Assembly: GCA_031404815.1 (NCBI GenBank) | Contig: JANNIH010000005.1 | Location: 105,205 to 169,204, forward strand | Source of the DNA: DASYKS01 sp031404815 | Lineage (GTDB): Bacteria > Acidobacteriota > Thermoanaerobaculia > Multivoradales > UBA5704 | Length of the DNA: 64,000 bases | Direction: 5' to 3' | Part shown: piece after piece, positions 17,788 to 28,323 of the stretch | How the letters are laid out: each line of letters opens with the position of its first letter | Position numbering within the stretch: position 1 is the stretch's first letter | Program-made: the position numbers and the translations under genes | Notes under the pieces: generated by a model | Told to the model about the DNA's origin: nothing | Databases searched by the model: none | The model's input: only the letters and a program-made list of their open reading frames with translations

Positions 17788-19251
17788 CTACCCCCCTTCC
17801 GGCGTCTTGGTGGTGACGTTCTTGAGCGCCGGGATCTGTTCCATCAGCTTGCGCAGGTCGATCCCGGAGAGCCCTTCAATCACCGCGGGGAGCTCCGCGA
17901 TCACCTTCGCGATATCACCGGTGATCTTCGAGGCGCCGATCCCTTCGCCACCGGTCGAAACCAGGGTGATCCGGTCGGTCTTGCCCAACGGCTCGGCGAC
18001 CGCGCGGGCGATCTCGGGCAGCGAAGCGATCAGCAGCTGGAGCACGGCGGCCTGGTTGTATTCCTTGAACGAGTCGGCGCGCTTCCTCATCGCCTCGGCT
18101 TCGGCCGTGCCTTTGAGCGCGATGATCTCGGCCTCCGCGGTACCGGTGACGCGCAGCACCTCGGCCTGCGCGAGACCCTTCGCGCGGGTCGCCTCGGCCT
18201 GCCCCTTCGCCTCCTGCTCGACCCGGGAGCGGAACGCGGCGGCTTCGGTTTCGACCTTGTAGCGCTCGGCGTCCGCCTGGCGCTTGACCGTCGCTTCGAG
18301 TTCCTTTTCGCGCCGCTGGATCTCGCGCTCCTGGACCGTGATCTGCTGCTCTTTCTCGATGATCGAGACTTGGATCTCTTCTTTTTTCAGCTCCTGAGAG
18401 GTCTTGGCCTTCTGGATGTCATAGGCCAGATCGGCCTCGGCGCGCTTCAGGTTGACCGCCCCGTCGTACTGCGCCTTTTGGGTCTCGTAGTCGCGCTGCG
18501 CCGCCGCGATCTGGGTGTCGGCGGCAAATTTCGCGACATCGCCGAGCTGGCGCGCCTGCGACGATTTGATGTTCGCGTCGCGATCCGCTTCGGCCTGCGC
18601 GATGATCGCGTCGCGCTTGATTTCGGCGATCTTCGGCTTGCCCAGAGCGTCCAGGTAGCCATGGGTATCGCGGATGTCTTTGAGCGTGAACGAGACGACC
18701 TGGAGCCCCATGTTTTGGAGGTCGGCGACCGCCACCTCCTGGACCGAAGAGGCGAACTGATCGCGGTTCCGATAGATCTCCTCGACCGTGAGCGTGCCGA
18801 TGATCGCGCGCAGGTGCCCCTCTACGGTCTGGCGGGCGATGTCTTTGATCTCGGGGATGCTTTTTCCCAGGCACTGTTCCGCAGCGGTCCGGATCGAGGC
18901 CTCGTCGCCTTTGATCTTCACTTGGGCGACGGCTTCGACGACCACCGGCACACCCGGTTTGGTGTAGACCTCGGGCGTCGTGATGTCGAGTGTCATGACC
19001 TGGAGCGAGAGGAGATCGACGCGCTCGAGCAGCGGAAAGATGAACGCGCCGCCGCCGGTCCGAATGCGGAAGCCGGTGGTCTCGGACGAGCCGTCCGCCT
19101 GCTGCATCTTGTGCTTGCGCCCCGAGATGATCATCACCTCGTTCGGGCCGACCTTCTTGTAGCGCTTCGCGATCGCGATCAGCAGGACGAAAAAGACGAG
19201 CGGGACGATGAAGAAGACAAAGACGGCCGCCTGGGTGCCGTAGCTTTCCAT
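17788..19251 (-). CDS. Flotillin-family SPFH membrane protein
   Basis: 487 residues from ATG 19251 (MESYGTQAAVFVFFIVPLV). An N-terminal membrane anchor (about 8-30), an SPFH/band-7 domain (about 50-200; YKKVGPNEVMIISGRKHK) and a long alanine/glutamate-rich coiled coil (about 200-400; repeated E-A-E-A as in GTAEAEIIALKGTAEAEAM) match bacterial FloA/FloT/YqiK flotillins. These assemble into membrane microdomain scaffolds. It is 23 bases downstream of an NfeD-like gene, the usual partner. A larger open frame upstream is antisense to the neighbouring genes. Confidence 0.93.
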   Translation of the reverse strand: MESYGTQAAVFVFFIVPLVFFVLLIAIAKRYKKVGPNEVMIISGRKHKMQQADGSSETTGFRIRTGGGAFIFPLLERVDLLSLQVMTLDITTPEVYTKPGVPVVVEAVAQVKIKGDEASIRTAAEQCLGKSIPEIKDIARQTVEGHLRAIIGTLTVEEIYRNRDQFASSVQEVAVADLQNMGLQVVSFTLKDIRDTHGYLDALGKPKIAEIKRDAIIAQAEADRDANIKSSQARQLGDVAKFAADTQIAAAQRDYETQKAQYDGAVNLKRAEADLAYDIQKAKTSQELKKEEIQVSIIEKEQQITVQEREIQRREKELEATVKRQADAERYKVETEAAAFRSRVEQEAKGQAEATRAKGLAQAEVLRVTGTAEAEIIALKGTAEAEAMRKRADSFKEYNQAAVLQLLIASLPEIARAVAEPLGKTDRITLVSTGGEGIGASKITGDIAKVIAELPAVIEGLSGIDLRKLMEQIPALKNVTTKTPEGG

Positions 19252-19274
19252 GACTCGAACCTCCCCCGATCCGC

Positions 19275-19844
19275 TTAAGAGAGCGGCCGGACGTAAAACG
19301 TATTGCCGAGAGTTTTCTCGATGACGACCAGGCGGCCCTTGGCAATCGCGGCGCCGTCGACCGCTCGCGCGGGCGAATTCTCCCGCCGGCCGCGCACCAG
19401 GTAGGCGATCTCGCCCATCCCCTCGGCAGGGATCGCCGAAATCACCTCGGCCTCGCGGCCGGTGGCTTCGGCGACGTTGTACTCGCTCCCCCCTTGGGTC
19501 TGCTTGAACAACCAGTCGAGCGCGAGGTAGGCGGCGAAAGCCAACGAAAAGCCCGAACCGGAAGCGACCAGAAGCCCCGGCACGACCGAGTAGCCCAGAA
19601 GGTAATGGGCGACGATTCCGCCGCCGCCGAAACCGGTGACGAACGTCGCCGCGGTCGTCCCGGAGATCGGGTGCGAATGGCTCGCATCGACCGAGTCGAG
19701 GTGCCCAGGAACATCGTGCCCCCCGATGTCCACATGGCCCCCCCCGCCGCCGATCATGTCCGAGAGCCAACCGACCACCCCGGTCATCAGGGCATAGACA
19801 ACGCCCAACCCAAGCAGGCAGATGTAGATAAGACCGACGCTCAT
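19275..19844 (-). CDS. NfeD-like membrane protein (flotillin partner)
   Basis: 189 residues from ATG 19844, chosen because GGAGGT lies just upstream; an ATG 18 bases earlier lacks this. A membrane segment (about 4-24), a Gly/His-rich loop (GGGGGHVDIGGHDVPGH), two further hydrophobic segments (about 62-110) and a C-terminal OB-fold-like domain (REAEVISAIPAEGMGEIAYL) match the short NfeD class that co-occurs with flotillin. The His-rich loop is unusual and could bind metal. It is downstream of gcvP by 30 bases and may be co-transcribed with the glycine cleavage genes. Confidence 0.82.
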   Translation of the reverse strand: MSVGLIYICLLGLGVVYALMTGVVGWLSDMIGGGGGHVDIGGHDVPGHLDSVDASHSHPISGTTAATFVTGFGGGGIVAHYLLGYSVVPGLLVASGSGFSLAFAAYLALDWLFKQTQGGSEYNVAEATGREAEVISAIPAEGMGEIAYLVRGRRENSPARAVDGAAIAKGRLVVIEKTLGNTFYVRPLS

Positions 19845-19874
19845 GGCCACCTCCGAAGACACGGCCGGGCGGTC

Positions 19875-22832
<2,958 letters not shown>

Positions 22833-22835
22833 GGA

Positions 22836-23222
22836 CTACCCCTCACCGTCGGCCGCGAAACGCTCGTACTGCTCGGCGCTCATCAGGCTCTTGATGTCGT
22901 CGGCCGAGGAGAAACGGATCTTGACCAGCCAACCCTCGTGGTGCGGGTCTTCGTTCAGAATTTCTGGGTCTTCGACCACTGCGTCGTTGATCTCGATGAT
23001 CTCGCCCGCGAGTGGCGTATAGATCTCGGCCACCGCCTTCACCGATTCGATGGTACCGATCTCGTCGCCGGTATCGAAAACCTGGCCCACCTCGGGCAAT
23101 TCGACGAACACCACTTCGCCGAGCTCGGCTTGGGCGAACTCCGTGATCCCCAAGGTACAGATGTCATCCTCGACCCGTACCCACTCGTGCTCCCTCGTAT
23201 ACAGATAGTCGCTGGGATACAT
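22836..23222 (-). CDS. gcvH: Glycine cleavage system H protein
   Basis: 128 residues. Starts MYPSDYLYTREHEWVRVEDD, typical of GcvH, with the lipoyl-lysine in IESVKAVAEIYTPLAGEIIE (about residues 60-79) and the C-terminal WLVKIRFSSADDIKSLMSAE. The lipoyl arm shuttles the aminomethyl group between P, T and L proteins. It lies between gcvT (138 bases upstream) and gcvP (three bases downstream). No lipoate ligase or L protein is in the window. Confidence 0.97.
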   Translation of the reverse strand: MYPSDYLYTREHEWVRVEDDICTLGITEFAQAELGEVVFVELPEVGQVFDTGDEIGTIESVKAVAEIYTPLAGEIIEINDAVVEDPEILNEDPHHEGWLVKIRFSSADDIKSLMSAEQYERFAADGEG

Positions 23223-23360
23223 GTTCTGTGAATGCCCTCCAGGTCGGCCGGACTAGAATCGGGCCGGATAAACGTCGGCGGGGACATCCAGGGGAGACTC
23301 CCGCCGCGGATGGTGAACTTCGGCGCCAAGTTATAGCACCGGCCGGAGCCGGCGAAAGAC

Positions 23361-24461
23361 CTATTTGCTCCGTTGGTAGAACGGAGTGGTGGCGATCCGT
23401 GCCGGCAGCCGCTTGCCGCGGACCTCGATAGCAATGGGCGTGCCGACTTCCGATCGCCCCACCGGCACATAGGCGAGGCCGAGCGCTTTTTGAAACGTCG
23501 GGCTCCAGGTGCCGCTGGTGACCGCGCCGACCGGGACACCCTCGACGATCACCGGATGCCCCTCGCGGGCGATCCCGCGCCCTTCGATCTCGAACCCGGC
23601 GAGCCGGCGTTCGATTCCGCGCGCCTTCTGCGCGACCAGCGCGTCACGCCCGACGAAATGCCCTTTTTCGAGCTTCACCACCCACGAGAGCCCGGCCTCC
23701 AGAGGCGTCGTGGTCTCGTTGAGCTCGTGGCCGTAGAGCGCCATGCCGGCCTCCAGGCGCAGCGTATCGCGCGCGCCCAACCCGGCCGGAACCAGTCCGT
23801 GCGCAGCACCCGCTTCGAACAGTTTGCGCCAGACCGTAGGCGCGCCGTCCGGCGGCAGATAGAGCTCGACGCCGTCCTCCCCGGTGTAGCCGGTGCGCGA
23901 AATCAGCGCCCGGACCCCCGCGACCTGCCCAAAAGCGAAACCGTAATAGCGGATCGCGCCCACGTCGGTGTCGGTGAGCGGCGCCAGGATCTCCAAGGCC
24001 CGCGGCCCTTGAAGCGCGAGCAGCGTGTAGGAGTCGGAGACGTTCTCGACCGTGACACCGGTCGGCGCATGCTCGGCGATCCAGGCGAAATCGCGATCGG
24101 AGTTGCTGGCGTTCACCACCACCAGGTAGGACTCTTCCGCCAAGCGGTAGATCAGCAGGTCGTCGAGGTAGGTGCCCTGCTCGTTCAACAGGCCGCTGTA
24201 ATGCGCGCGCCCGATGCCGAGTTTGGCGACATGGTTGGGGGTCAAGGCATCCAAAAAAGCGGTCGCGCCGGCACCCTCGACCCGGACCTCGCCCATGTGC
24301 GAGACATCGAACAGGCCCGCCCGCTCCCGAACCGCCGTGTGCTCTTCGATCACGCCGGCATATTGAACCGGCATTTCCCAGCCGGCGAAGGGGACCATTT
24401 TGCCCCCCGCTTCCCGGTGGAGGTCGTACAGAGGGGTACGCCGCAGGGTTTCCTCACTCAT
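23361..24461 (-). CDS. gcvT: Aminomethyltransferase, T protein of glycine cleavage
   Basis: 366 residues, normal length. Starts MSEETLRRTPLYDLHREAGG with GGGAG seven bases before the ATG. KMVPFAGWEMPVQYAGVIEE, the catalytic-region FDVSHMGEVRVEG, the folate-site SRTGYTGEDGVELYLP and GLGARDTLRLEAGMALYGHE are hallmark segments. It releases ammonia and passes the methylene group to tetrahydrofolate. First gene of gcvT-gcvH-gcvP. No glycine riboswitch was recognisable in the ~175 bases upstream. Confidence 0.96.
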   Translation of the reverse strand: MSEETLRRTPLYDLHREAGGKMVPFAGWEMPVQYAGVIEEHTAVRERAGLFDVSHMGEVRVEGAGATAFLDALTPNHVAKLGIGRAHYSGLLNEQGTYLDDLLIYRLAEESYLVVVNASNSDRDFAWIAEHAPTGVTVENVSDSYTLLALQGPRALEILAPLTDTDVGAIRYYGFAFGQVAGVRALISRTGYTGEDGVELYLPPDGAPTVWRKLFEAGAAHGLVPAGLGARDTLRLEAGMALYGHELNETTTPLEAGLSWVVKLEKGHFVGRDALVAQKARGIERRLAGFEIEGRGIAREGHPVIVEGVPVGAVTSGTWSPTFQKALGLAYVPVGRSEVGTPIAIEVRGKRLPARIATTPFYQRSK

Positions 24462-24636
24462 CGAATTCTCCCGGAACGAGCGCGAACCCTATCATCGGTC
24501 ACCTGCCGTCCGCTCCTCGCCCAAAAGGAAAGTCGGTACACGGCAACGACCGCAGGAAAGCCTCCGACCCGGTGTTTCTCGTTCGACCCCGGGGCGAGGC
24601 GACGCTCCCCGGAACCAAAACCTAAGGAGAGCCCTC

Positions 24637-25203
24637 ATGACCGCCACAACTCGCCGTCCCCGAAACTTGCTGCCGATTCTCGGCGCTCTCGCCGCCCTCA
24701 CCCTCGTAGGCGTAGTCGCTTCGAGCGCCACACCCACCGCGTCCGACCACCCTCGCCATACCCGATCGGGCGACCGGGCCGCCGGTCGCTTCGGTCACGG
24801 CGAGGCGATCTCGCGTTTCTTGGTTCTCGACGCAGCGCAGAGTGCCACGGTCGCCGACCTGGTCGGGAAGCTGCGCACCGAGGTCTCCCCGCTCCGTGGC
24901 ACCCACCGCGCTCTGCGGAGCCAGCTCCTAGCCGAGCTCGGAGCTTCGAAGCCGGACGCCCTACGGATCGGCAAGCTGATGATCCAGGCTCGCGCGAGCC
25001 GGGGCGATATGCGCTCCGCGCTCTCTCGGTTCGACCAGGATCTCCGGGCGCTGCTGCGGCCCGAGCAACTGGCGCGCTATCAGGAGTGGAAGCAGAAGCA
25101 TCCCCGCCTCCTTTCCGGCGAGCGCGGCCGAGGACGCCGCGGCGAGCAACGCGGACCCTCCGGTTCGCCCGACGGTCCCGGACCCGACGACCGCCCGCTG
25201 TGA
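24637..25203 (+). CDS. Spy/CpxP-like periplasmic LTXXQ-type protein
   Basis: 188 residues from ATG 24637 with AAGGAGA upstream. Signal-peptide-like segment LLPILGALAALTLVGVVASS (about 11-30), then a helical body with LDAAQSATVADLVGKLRTEV and LLRPEQLARYQEWKQKH. The L-x-P-E-Q and repeated Q-x-x-x-V helices are the Spy/CpxP/LTXXQ pattern of small periplasmic chaperone or metal-resistance sensors. The tail is rich in Gly/Arg/Pro (GERGRGRRGEQRG). It stands alone, followed by a good terminator. Function beyond family membership is inference. Confidence 0.65.
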   Translation: MTATTRRPRNLLPILGALAALTLVGVVASSATPTASDHPRHTRSGDRAAGRFGHGEAISRFLVLDAAQSATVADLVGKLRTEVSPLRGTHRALRSQLLAELGASKPDALRIGKLMIQARASRGDMRSALSRFDQDLRALLRPEQLARYQEWKQKHPRLLSGERGRGRRGEQRGPSGSPDGPGPDDRPL

Positions 25204-25322
25204 CCCAAACGCCACACGGCGGACTCCGCGCCGACCGCACGGGAACCTATTCTTCTTCCTGCGCGGTCGCCAGTTGATTCCAACTCCGCGCCTGTCATCC
25301 CCCACCGGATCCTCTCGTCCCC

Positions 25323-25349
25323 CCGGACGGCGCGATCCGGTCTTTTTTT
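25323..25349 (+). terminator. Rho-independent terminator after the Spy-like gene
   Basis: CCGGA (25323-25327) pairs with TCCGG (25336-25340), followed by TC and seven T (25343-25349). It is 120 bases after the Spy-like stop and just beyond the 3' end of the convergent TPR gene. Confidence 0.75.
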
Positions 25350-25358
25350 GGCCTCGGG

Positions 25359-26327
25359 CTACGAGACGCTTTCCCCGGAAGACCGGCTGCTGAAGGCAGG
25401 CATTTCGTCGGCCGGGAAACGCCAGTGCGCCTTGATGTATTTCCGCAGGACCACGGTCGAGCGGAGGTCGACGGTTCCTCGCTTCACTTCGACCTCCAAG
25501 CTGCGCCACACCTGCCGCATCTGGTCGCGCGCGATTTCGACGCTCCCTTCCTCGTCATCGAGAAGGGAAAGCTCTTCGCCGGCCCGGCGGCAGACGGCGA
25601 TCGCTTCGGAAGTTTGGCCCTGCTTGAGATAGAAGCCGAACAGAGCGAAAAGCCCAACGGCTTTCCGCAGGATTACGGCGCTTTCTTCGGAATTTCCCAA
25701 GTCGTCTTCCAAGGCTGCTTCTACACAGAGCAACTTTCCCTCTACCACTCCGCTCCTCGAACCCTTGTCGAAATAATCCTTTGCCTTCCTCAGGGCATCT
25801 CGGACTGCGCCCCACTTGGCCAGACGCCGACGGGCGTTCGCGAACTCGGCGCAGCACTCGGCGCACAGGTCGTTCTTCAGCTCGGCGGAAACCCGGGGGG
25901 AGGGAAACTGCTGTGCGGCCAGTAAGGCGAGGACAAGGAACTCTTCGCTCTCGGCCGTAGAAGCCGATGCGCCCGCTTCGAGGAGCACCTCCAGGAAGCC
26001 GAGGTTGTGCAGCGCACGGGTAAGCCGCACCTTGTCTCGCCGGGCCTTCGGCGTCATCGACTTGATCTCGATCCAGATCGCCTGCGCTTCCAGCCACTCT
26101 TCCAGCCTCGTCTGCTCGATCTCGTGCAATTCGATCAGCGCCTTGAGCGGGCCTTGAACGACGATTCCACCGCCCGCCTTCTCAGCGGCGATGGCCCGGT
26201 TGGCGAGCAGCCAACACTCCCGGCATCCGGCCACGTGAGCCGCCGCGCGTTCTTCCTCGACTGGGGAGGCCTTCCCGGCAAAGAGCCGCCGGAGTCCTTC
26301 CAGCTTTTCGTGCGCCTCCTCAAACAT
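25359..26327 (-). CDS. Zinc-finger/TPR protein, putative peptide-linked regulator (copy 1)
   Basis: 322 residues. Near the N-terminus HVAGCRECWLLANRAI gives an H-x3-C-x2-C zinc motif (about residues 31-38), like the zinc finger of anti-sigma factors, but there is no membrane segment and no sigma-factor gene nearby. The remainder is all-helical TPR-like (LRKAKDYFDKGSR, EGKLLCVEAALEDDLGN, FALFGFYLKQGQTSEAIAV), similar in plan to the zinc-finger/TPR protein at 40985 and the XRE/TPR proteins at 50195 and 52142. A 50-residue DPxG peptide gene lies 123 bases upstream on the same strand. A role as intracellular sensor or adaptor is inferred. Confidence 0.7.
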   Translation of the reverse strand: MFEEAHEKLEGLRRLFAGKASPVEEERAAAHVAGCRECWLLANRAIAAEKAGGGIVVQGPLKALIELHEIEQTRLEEWLEAQAIWIEIKSMTPKARRDKVRLTRALHNLGFLEVLLEAGASASTAESEEFLVLALLAAQQFPSPRVSAELKNDLCAECCAEFANARRRLAKWGAVRDALRKAKDYFDKGSRSGVVEGKLLCVEAALEDDLGNSEESAVILRKAVGLFALFGFYLKQGQTSEAIAVCRRAGEELSLLDDEEGSVEIARDQMRQVWRSLEVEVKRGTVDLRSTVVLRKYIKAHWRFPADEMPAFSSRSSGESVS

Positions 26328-26411
26328 TCCACGTATCCCTTAAGCGTGACGCCCGCGGGCCATACTTCACGGAAACAGAAAGTGCGGCGCTCTTAGTATA
26401 GCCGCAAACGT

Positions 26412-26444
26412 GCGGGGCCGCAGCTGTTGCGACCCCGCTTTTTT
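26412..26444 (+). terminator. Hairpin with T run beside the small-peptide gene
   Basis: GCGGGG (26412-26417) pairs with CCCCGC (26433-26438), followed by six T on the plus strand. On the minus strand it lies 7 bases after the small-peptide stop and before the zinc-finger/TPR gene, with only a TTT after it, so it may act as a partial terminator limiting TPR gene expression relative to the peptide. Confidence 0.55.
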
Positions 26445-26450
26445 GGAGTC

Positions 26451-26603
26451 TCAACCGAGGGGGTCGATCCCTCCTCCTTGATCGGACGGGGGTGGCACCG
26501 CGGGGCCGGCGAAGCCCAACGGATCGACACCAACGCCGAAGTCGCTTTGAGGAACCGTGGAAGACCCGATGAGGTAGAGCAAGAACTGAACGAGACGAAG
26601 CAT
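26451..26603 (-). CDS. Small peptide with two DPLG motifs (copy 1 of DPxG family)
   Basis: 50 residues from ATG 26603, with GGGAG seven bases upstream. The N-terminus MLRLVQFLLYLIGSS is hydrophobic, like a minimal signal or membrane segment. Then come two copies of a G-x-x-x-D-P-L-G motif: GVGVDPLG at residues 23-30 and GGGIDPLG at the very C-terminus (43-50), separated by a Pro-rich linker. The motif recurs in the peptides at 40618-40917 and 51687-52058, each next to a TPR protein, which strongly supports it being a real gene. Function unknown; a secreted or membrane-inserted signal or substrate is suggested. Confidence 0.65.
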   Translation of the reverse strand: MLRLVQFLLYLIGSSTVPQSDFGVGVDPLGFAGPAVPPPSDQGGGIDPLG

Positions 26604-26749
26604 CTGCTTCTCCCTTCCAGGGACCGTTGACCGCAGACACGGGCGCCATTGCCCGCTTCAGGGTGTCCCCGCGCCCCGAGTGTCTACCGCTCCCGTTCCC
26701 TGGAACAAGCTATTGCTTTGTCCGAACGAAAGGGAAAGCCATCGACGCC

Positions 26750-27352
26750 TTGGCGGAACCCCCGATCCTCAAGACCGCGCGCCTGCTCCTCCGGCCGTTC
26801 GGCGAAGGAGACCTCGACGACTACGCCGCGCTCTACGCGGACCGGGAGGTCGTACGCTGGCTGGCGGGCGGGCCGGAGCCTTGGGATCGTTCTCGATCCT
26901 GGCGGCATCTGGCGTTCGTCAAGGGACATTGGCAACTCAAGGGGACGGGGGTGTGGGCGCTCGTGCACGGCGAGAGCGGCGCCTTCGTCGGATCGGTCGG
27001 CTTTTGGGAGCCGGAGGGTTGGCCGGGATTCGAGCTCGCCTGGGCACTCGCGCGCCGCTTCTGGGGGCAGGGCTTCGCGACCGAGGCCGCGCGGGCGGCG
27101 CTCGACCACGCCTTCACCGTCTGGCGAAAAGACCGCGTCATCAGCCTCATCCACCCGGAAAACCGCGCCTCCGCCCGCGTGGCCGAACGCCTCGGGCAGA
27201 GCCTTCTCTGCCGCATCCACCTTGCCGGGAGGGAGATGCTGCTCTTCGGGATCGAGGCGCCCGCGAACGAGGCAACCCCTATGGCGAAACCCCAAGCGGC
27301 CGGTCCCACGCCGTCCCGCGCAGCAGCTCCGGCCAGGGGATGTCGTCGGTGA
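26750..27352 (+). CDS. GNAT acetyltransferase (RimJ/RimL type)
   Basis: About 200 residues. The fold begins AEPPILKTARLLLRPF, the standard first strand of Acetyltransf_3 proteins, then WALVHGESGAFVGSVGFWEP, the acetyl-CoA loop LARRFWGQGFATEAARAALD (R/Q-x-x-G-x-A) and IHPENRASARVAERLG. It should acetylate a protein N-terminus or small amine; the substrate is unknown. TTG 26750 is taken as start because the domain begins there; the frame stays open to TTG 26627. The last ~25 residues run antisense through a neighbouring gene remnant (74-base overlap) and look non-domain, so the natural C-terminus may have been altered. Confidence 0.75.
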   Translation: MAEPPILKTARLLLRPFGEGDLDDYAALYADREVVRWLAGGPEPWDRSRSWRHLAFVKGHWQLKGTGVWALVHGESGAFVGSVGFWEPEGWPGFELAWALARRFWGQGFATEAARAALDHAFTVWRKDRVISLIHPENRASARVAERLGQSLLCRIHLAGREMLLFGIEAPANEATPMAKPQAAGPTPSRAAAPARGCRR

Positions 27353-27632
27353 GGATGTTCTCGTGGGCGATGTCCGCTTCGGAGATGACGTTCAGGAACG
27401 CGCCGCTCTTAAACACCGCTTCGGGCTGAGTCTCGTGACCGGCGAAGATCGGCGGTGCCACGATCACGGCAACTTCCGGATTGATGAGCGCGGTGCAAGG
27501 AGGTGCGGTGTTTCGGCACCAGGGAAGAGTCTCGATCCGGCCGGGCGCCAGCTTGCCCACCGCATCGAGCGCGAAGCGGAGCCGGAACTGGAAACTGCCT
27601 TCTCCATACCGACAGCCGGGGTCGCAAGCCAC
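27279..27632 (-). pseudogene. C-terminal remnant of an unrecognised gene
   Basis: About 117 codons running into a TAG at 27279. The 5' end stops abruptly at an IS-end-like sequence (CTAGTGTAGTGCG), beyond which an in-frame TGA closes the frame. The first in-frame start is a GTG right at this junction. The product has a good amino-acid mix and a Cys pattern (CDPGC, PWCRNTAPPC), so it looks like the tail of a once longer protein truncated by insertion or deletion. The family was not recognised. Confidence 0.45.
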
Positions 27633-27644
27633 TAGTGTAGTGCG
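27632..27644. mobile_element. Orphan IS630-like terminal sequence
   Basis: The 13 bases CTAGTGTAGTGCG are identical to those at the left edge of the IS630-family element at 63860-63872. IS630 elements target CTAG and duplicate TA. Here no transposase follows and a truncated gene abuts, so this is probably a solo end left after deletion. Confidence 0.4.
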
Positions 27645-27666
27645 TCAAGCGGATGCGACATTATCG

Positions 27667-28302
27667 TTAGCGCTGGGCCCCCTCGCCCCGCTCCGAATTC
27701 CATGTGCCGGTCCGGGAAGTCAGTTTTCCCGTCGGGGAAATCGATTTTCTCTCCGGAAAATCAACCTTCCGGTTGGGAAATCCGACTTTCCGGGCCGCGA
27801 ATTCGATTTTCTCTTCCGCGAAGTCGACTTCCTGATCCGGGAAGTCAGTTTTCCCGCCGAGAAAACTGACTTTCTCGGCCGCGAAATCGACTTGCTCCTC
27901 CGGAAAGTCGACTTCCTGAACCGGAAAGTCGACTTCCTGAACCGGAAAGTCGACTTCCTGACCCGGAAAGTTGACTTCCTGACCCGGAAAGTTGACTTCC
28001 TGACCCGGAAAGTCGACTTCCTGATCCGCGAAGTTGACTTTTTCTCCCGGAAAACCGATCTCCGCGAGGGTTTGGAGCCAGCGTCCTAACGGCCGATCTG
28101 TTGCTCGAAGAAGTCCAGGCAATCGGCGCCTCAGCGAATCCGCCGAGTCTCCAACCTGTGGCTTTTGCCATTCTGCGATGCCACGATCTTCCGGATCGGT
28201 CAAACGCCCCGCTTTTTTCTCGCCCTGGTTACACCGGGTAACCCAAGAGGGGGATATTTCCCCCTTCCGGCGAAGGTACGGTAGTGTGGCATTGCCTTTC
28301 AC
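27667..28302 (-). CDS. Hypothetical heptapeptide-repeat protein spanning the 21-bp array
   Basis: 211 codons open on the minus strand from GTG 28302. About 75 ordinary residues are followed by ~17 heptads of the type (D/G/V)QEVDFP, then a short tail. The opposite strand is also open across the array (heptads of the type RKVDFLT, frame 27481-28089), because a 21-bp palindromic unit avoids stops in both directions. Synonymous-looking changes do not clearly favour one strand. It may encode a repetitive structural or surface protein, or the array may be non-coding. The start lies inside the CCCGTTTAAACGGG palindrome (28302-28315). Confidence 0.3.
   Translation of the reverse strand: MKGNATLPYLRRKGEISPSWVTRCNQGEKKAGRLTDPEDRGIAEWQKPQVGDSADSLRRRLPGLLRATDRPLGRWLQTLAEIGFPGEKVNFADQEVDFPGQEVNFPGQEVNFPGQEVDFPVQEVDFPVQEVDFPEEQVDFAAEKVSFLGGKTDFPDQEVDFAEEKIEFAARKVGFPNRKVDFPERKSISPTGKLTSRTGTWNSERGEGAQR
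27712..28068. repeat. Array of 17 contiguous 21-bp units with internal palindrome
   Basis: Seventeen units of exactly 21 bp (357 bp) with no indels. The core units (27901-28026) read CGGAAAGT(C/T)GACTTCCTGA(A/C/T)C almost identically; outer units diverge progressively on both sides. Each contains GGAAAGTCGACTTCC, an almost perfect palindrome. Every third base is kept in phase with a heptapeptide on either strand. Homogenised centre and diverged edges are typical of arrays that expand by slippage or unequal exchange. Confidence 0.95.
28249..28264. other. Short hairpin upstream of ppk1 3' end
   Basis: GGGGGA (28249-28254) and TCCCCC (28259-28264) pair around TATT. It lies in the N-terminal part of the putative heptad-repeat frame and 60 bases from the ppk1 stop; it may help terminate minus-strand ppk1 transcripts, although no T run follows. 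Confidence 0.3.
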
Positions 28303-28323
28303 CCGTTTAAACGGGCGATTCCG

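Noticed and set aside
17740..19278. 512-codon plus-strand frame opposite flotillin
   Set aside because: Composition rich in Leu-Arg-Asp without any motif; mirror of the coiled-coil coding strand.
24462..24636. Glycine riboswitch upstream of gcvT
   Set aside because: Looked for the conserved glycine aptamer cores on the minus strand and did not find them.
26412..26444. Attenuator with leader peptide regulating the zinc-finger/TPR gene
   Set aside because: The peptide frame has no codon bias for one amino acid and the hairpin's T run faces the plus strand; kept as a simple terminator.
27712..28068. CRISPR array
   Set aside because: Units are contiguous and 21 bp with no unique spacers; no cas genes nearby.
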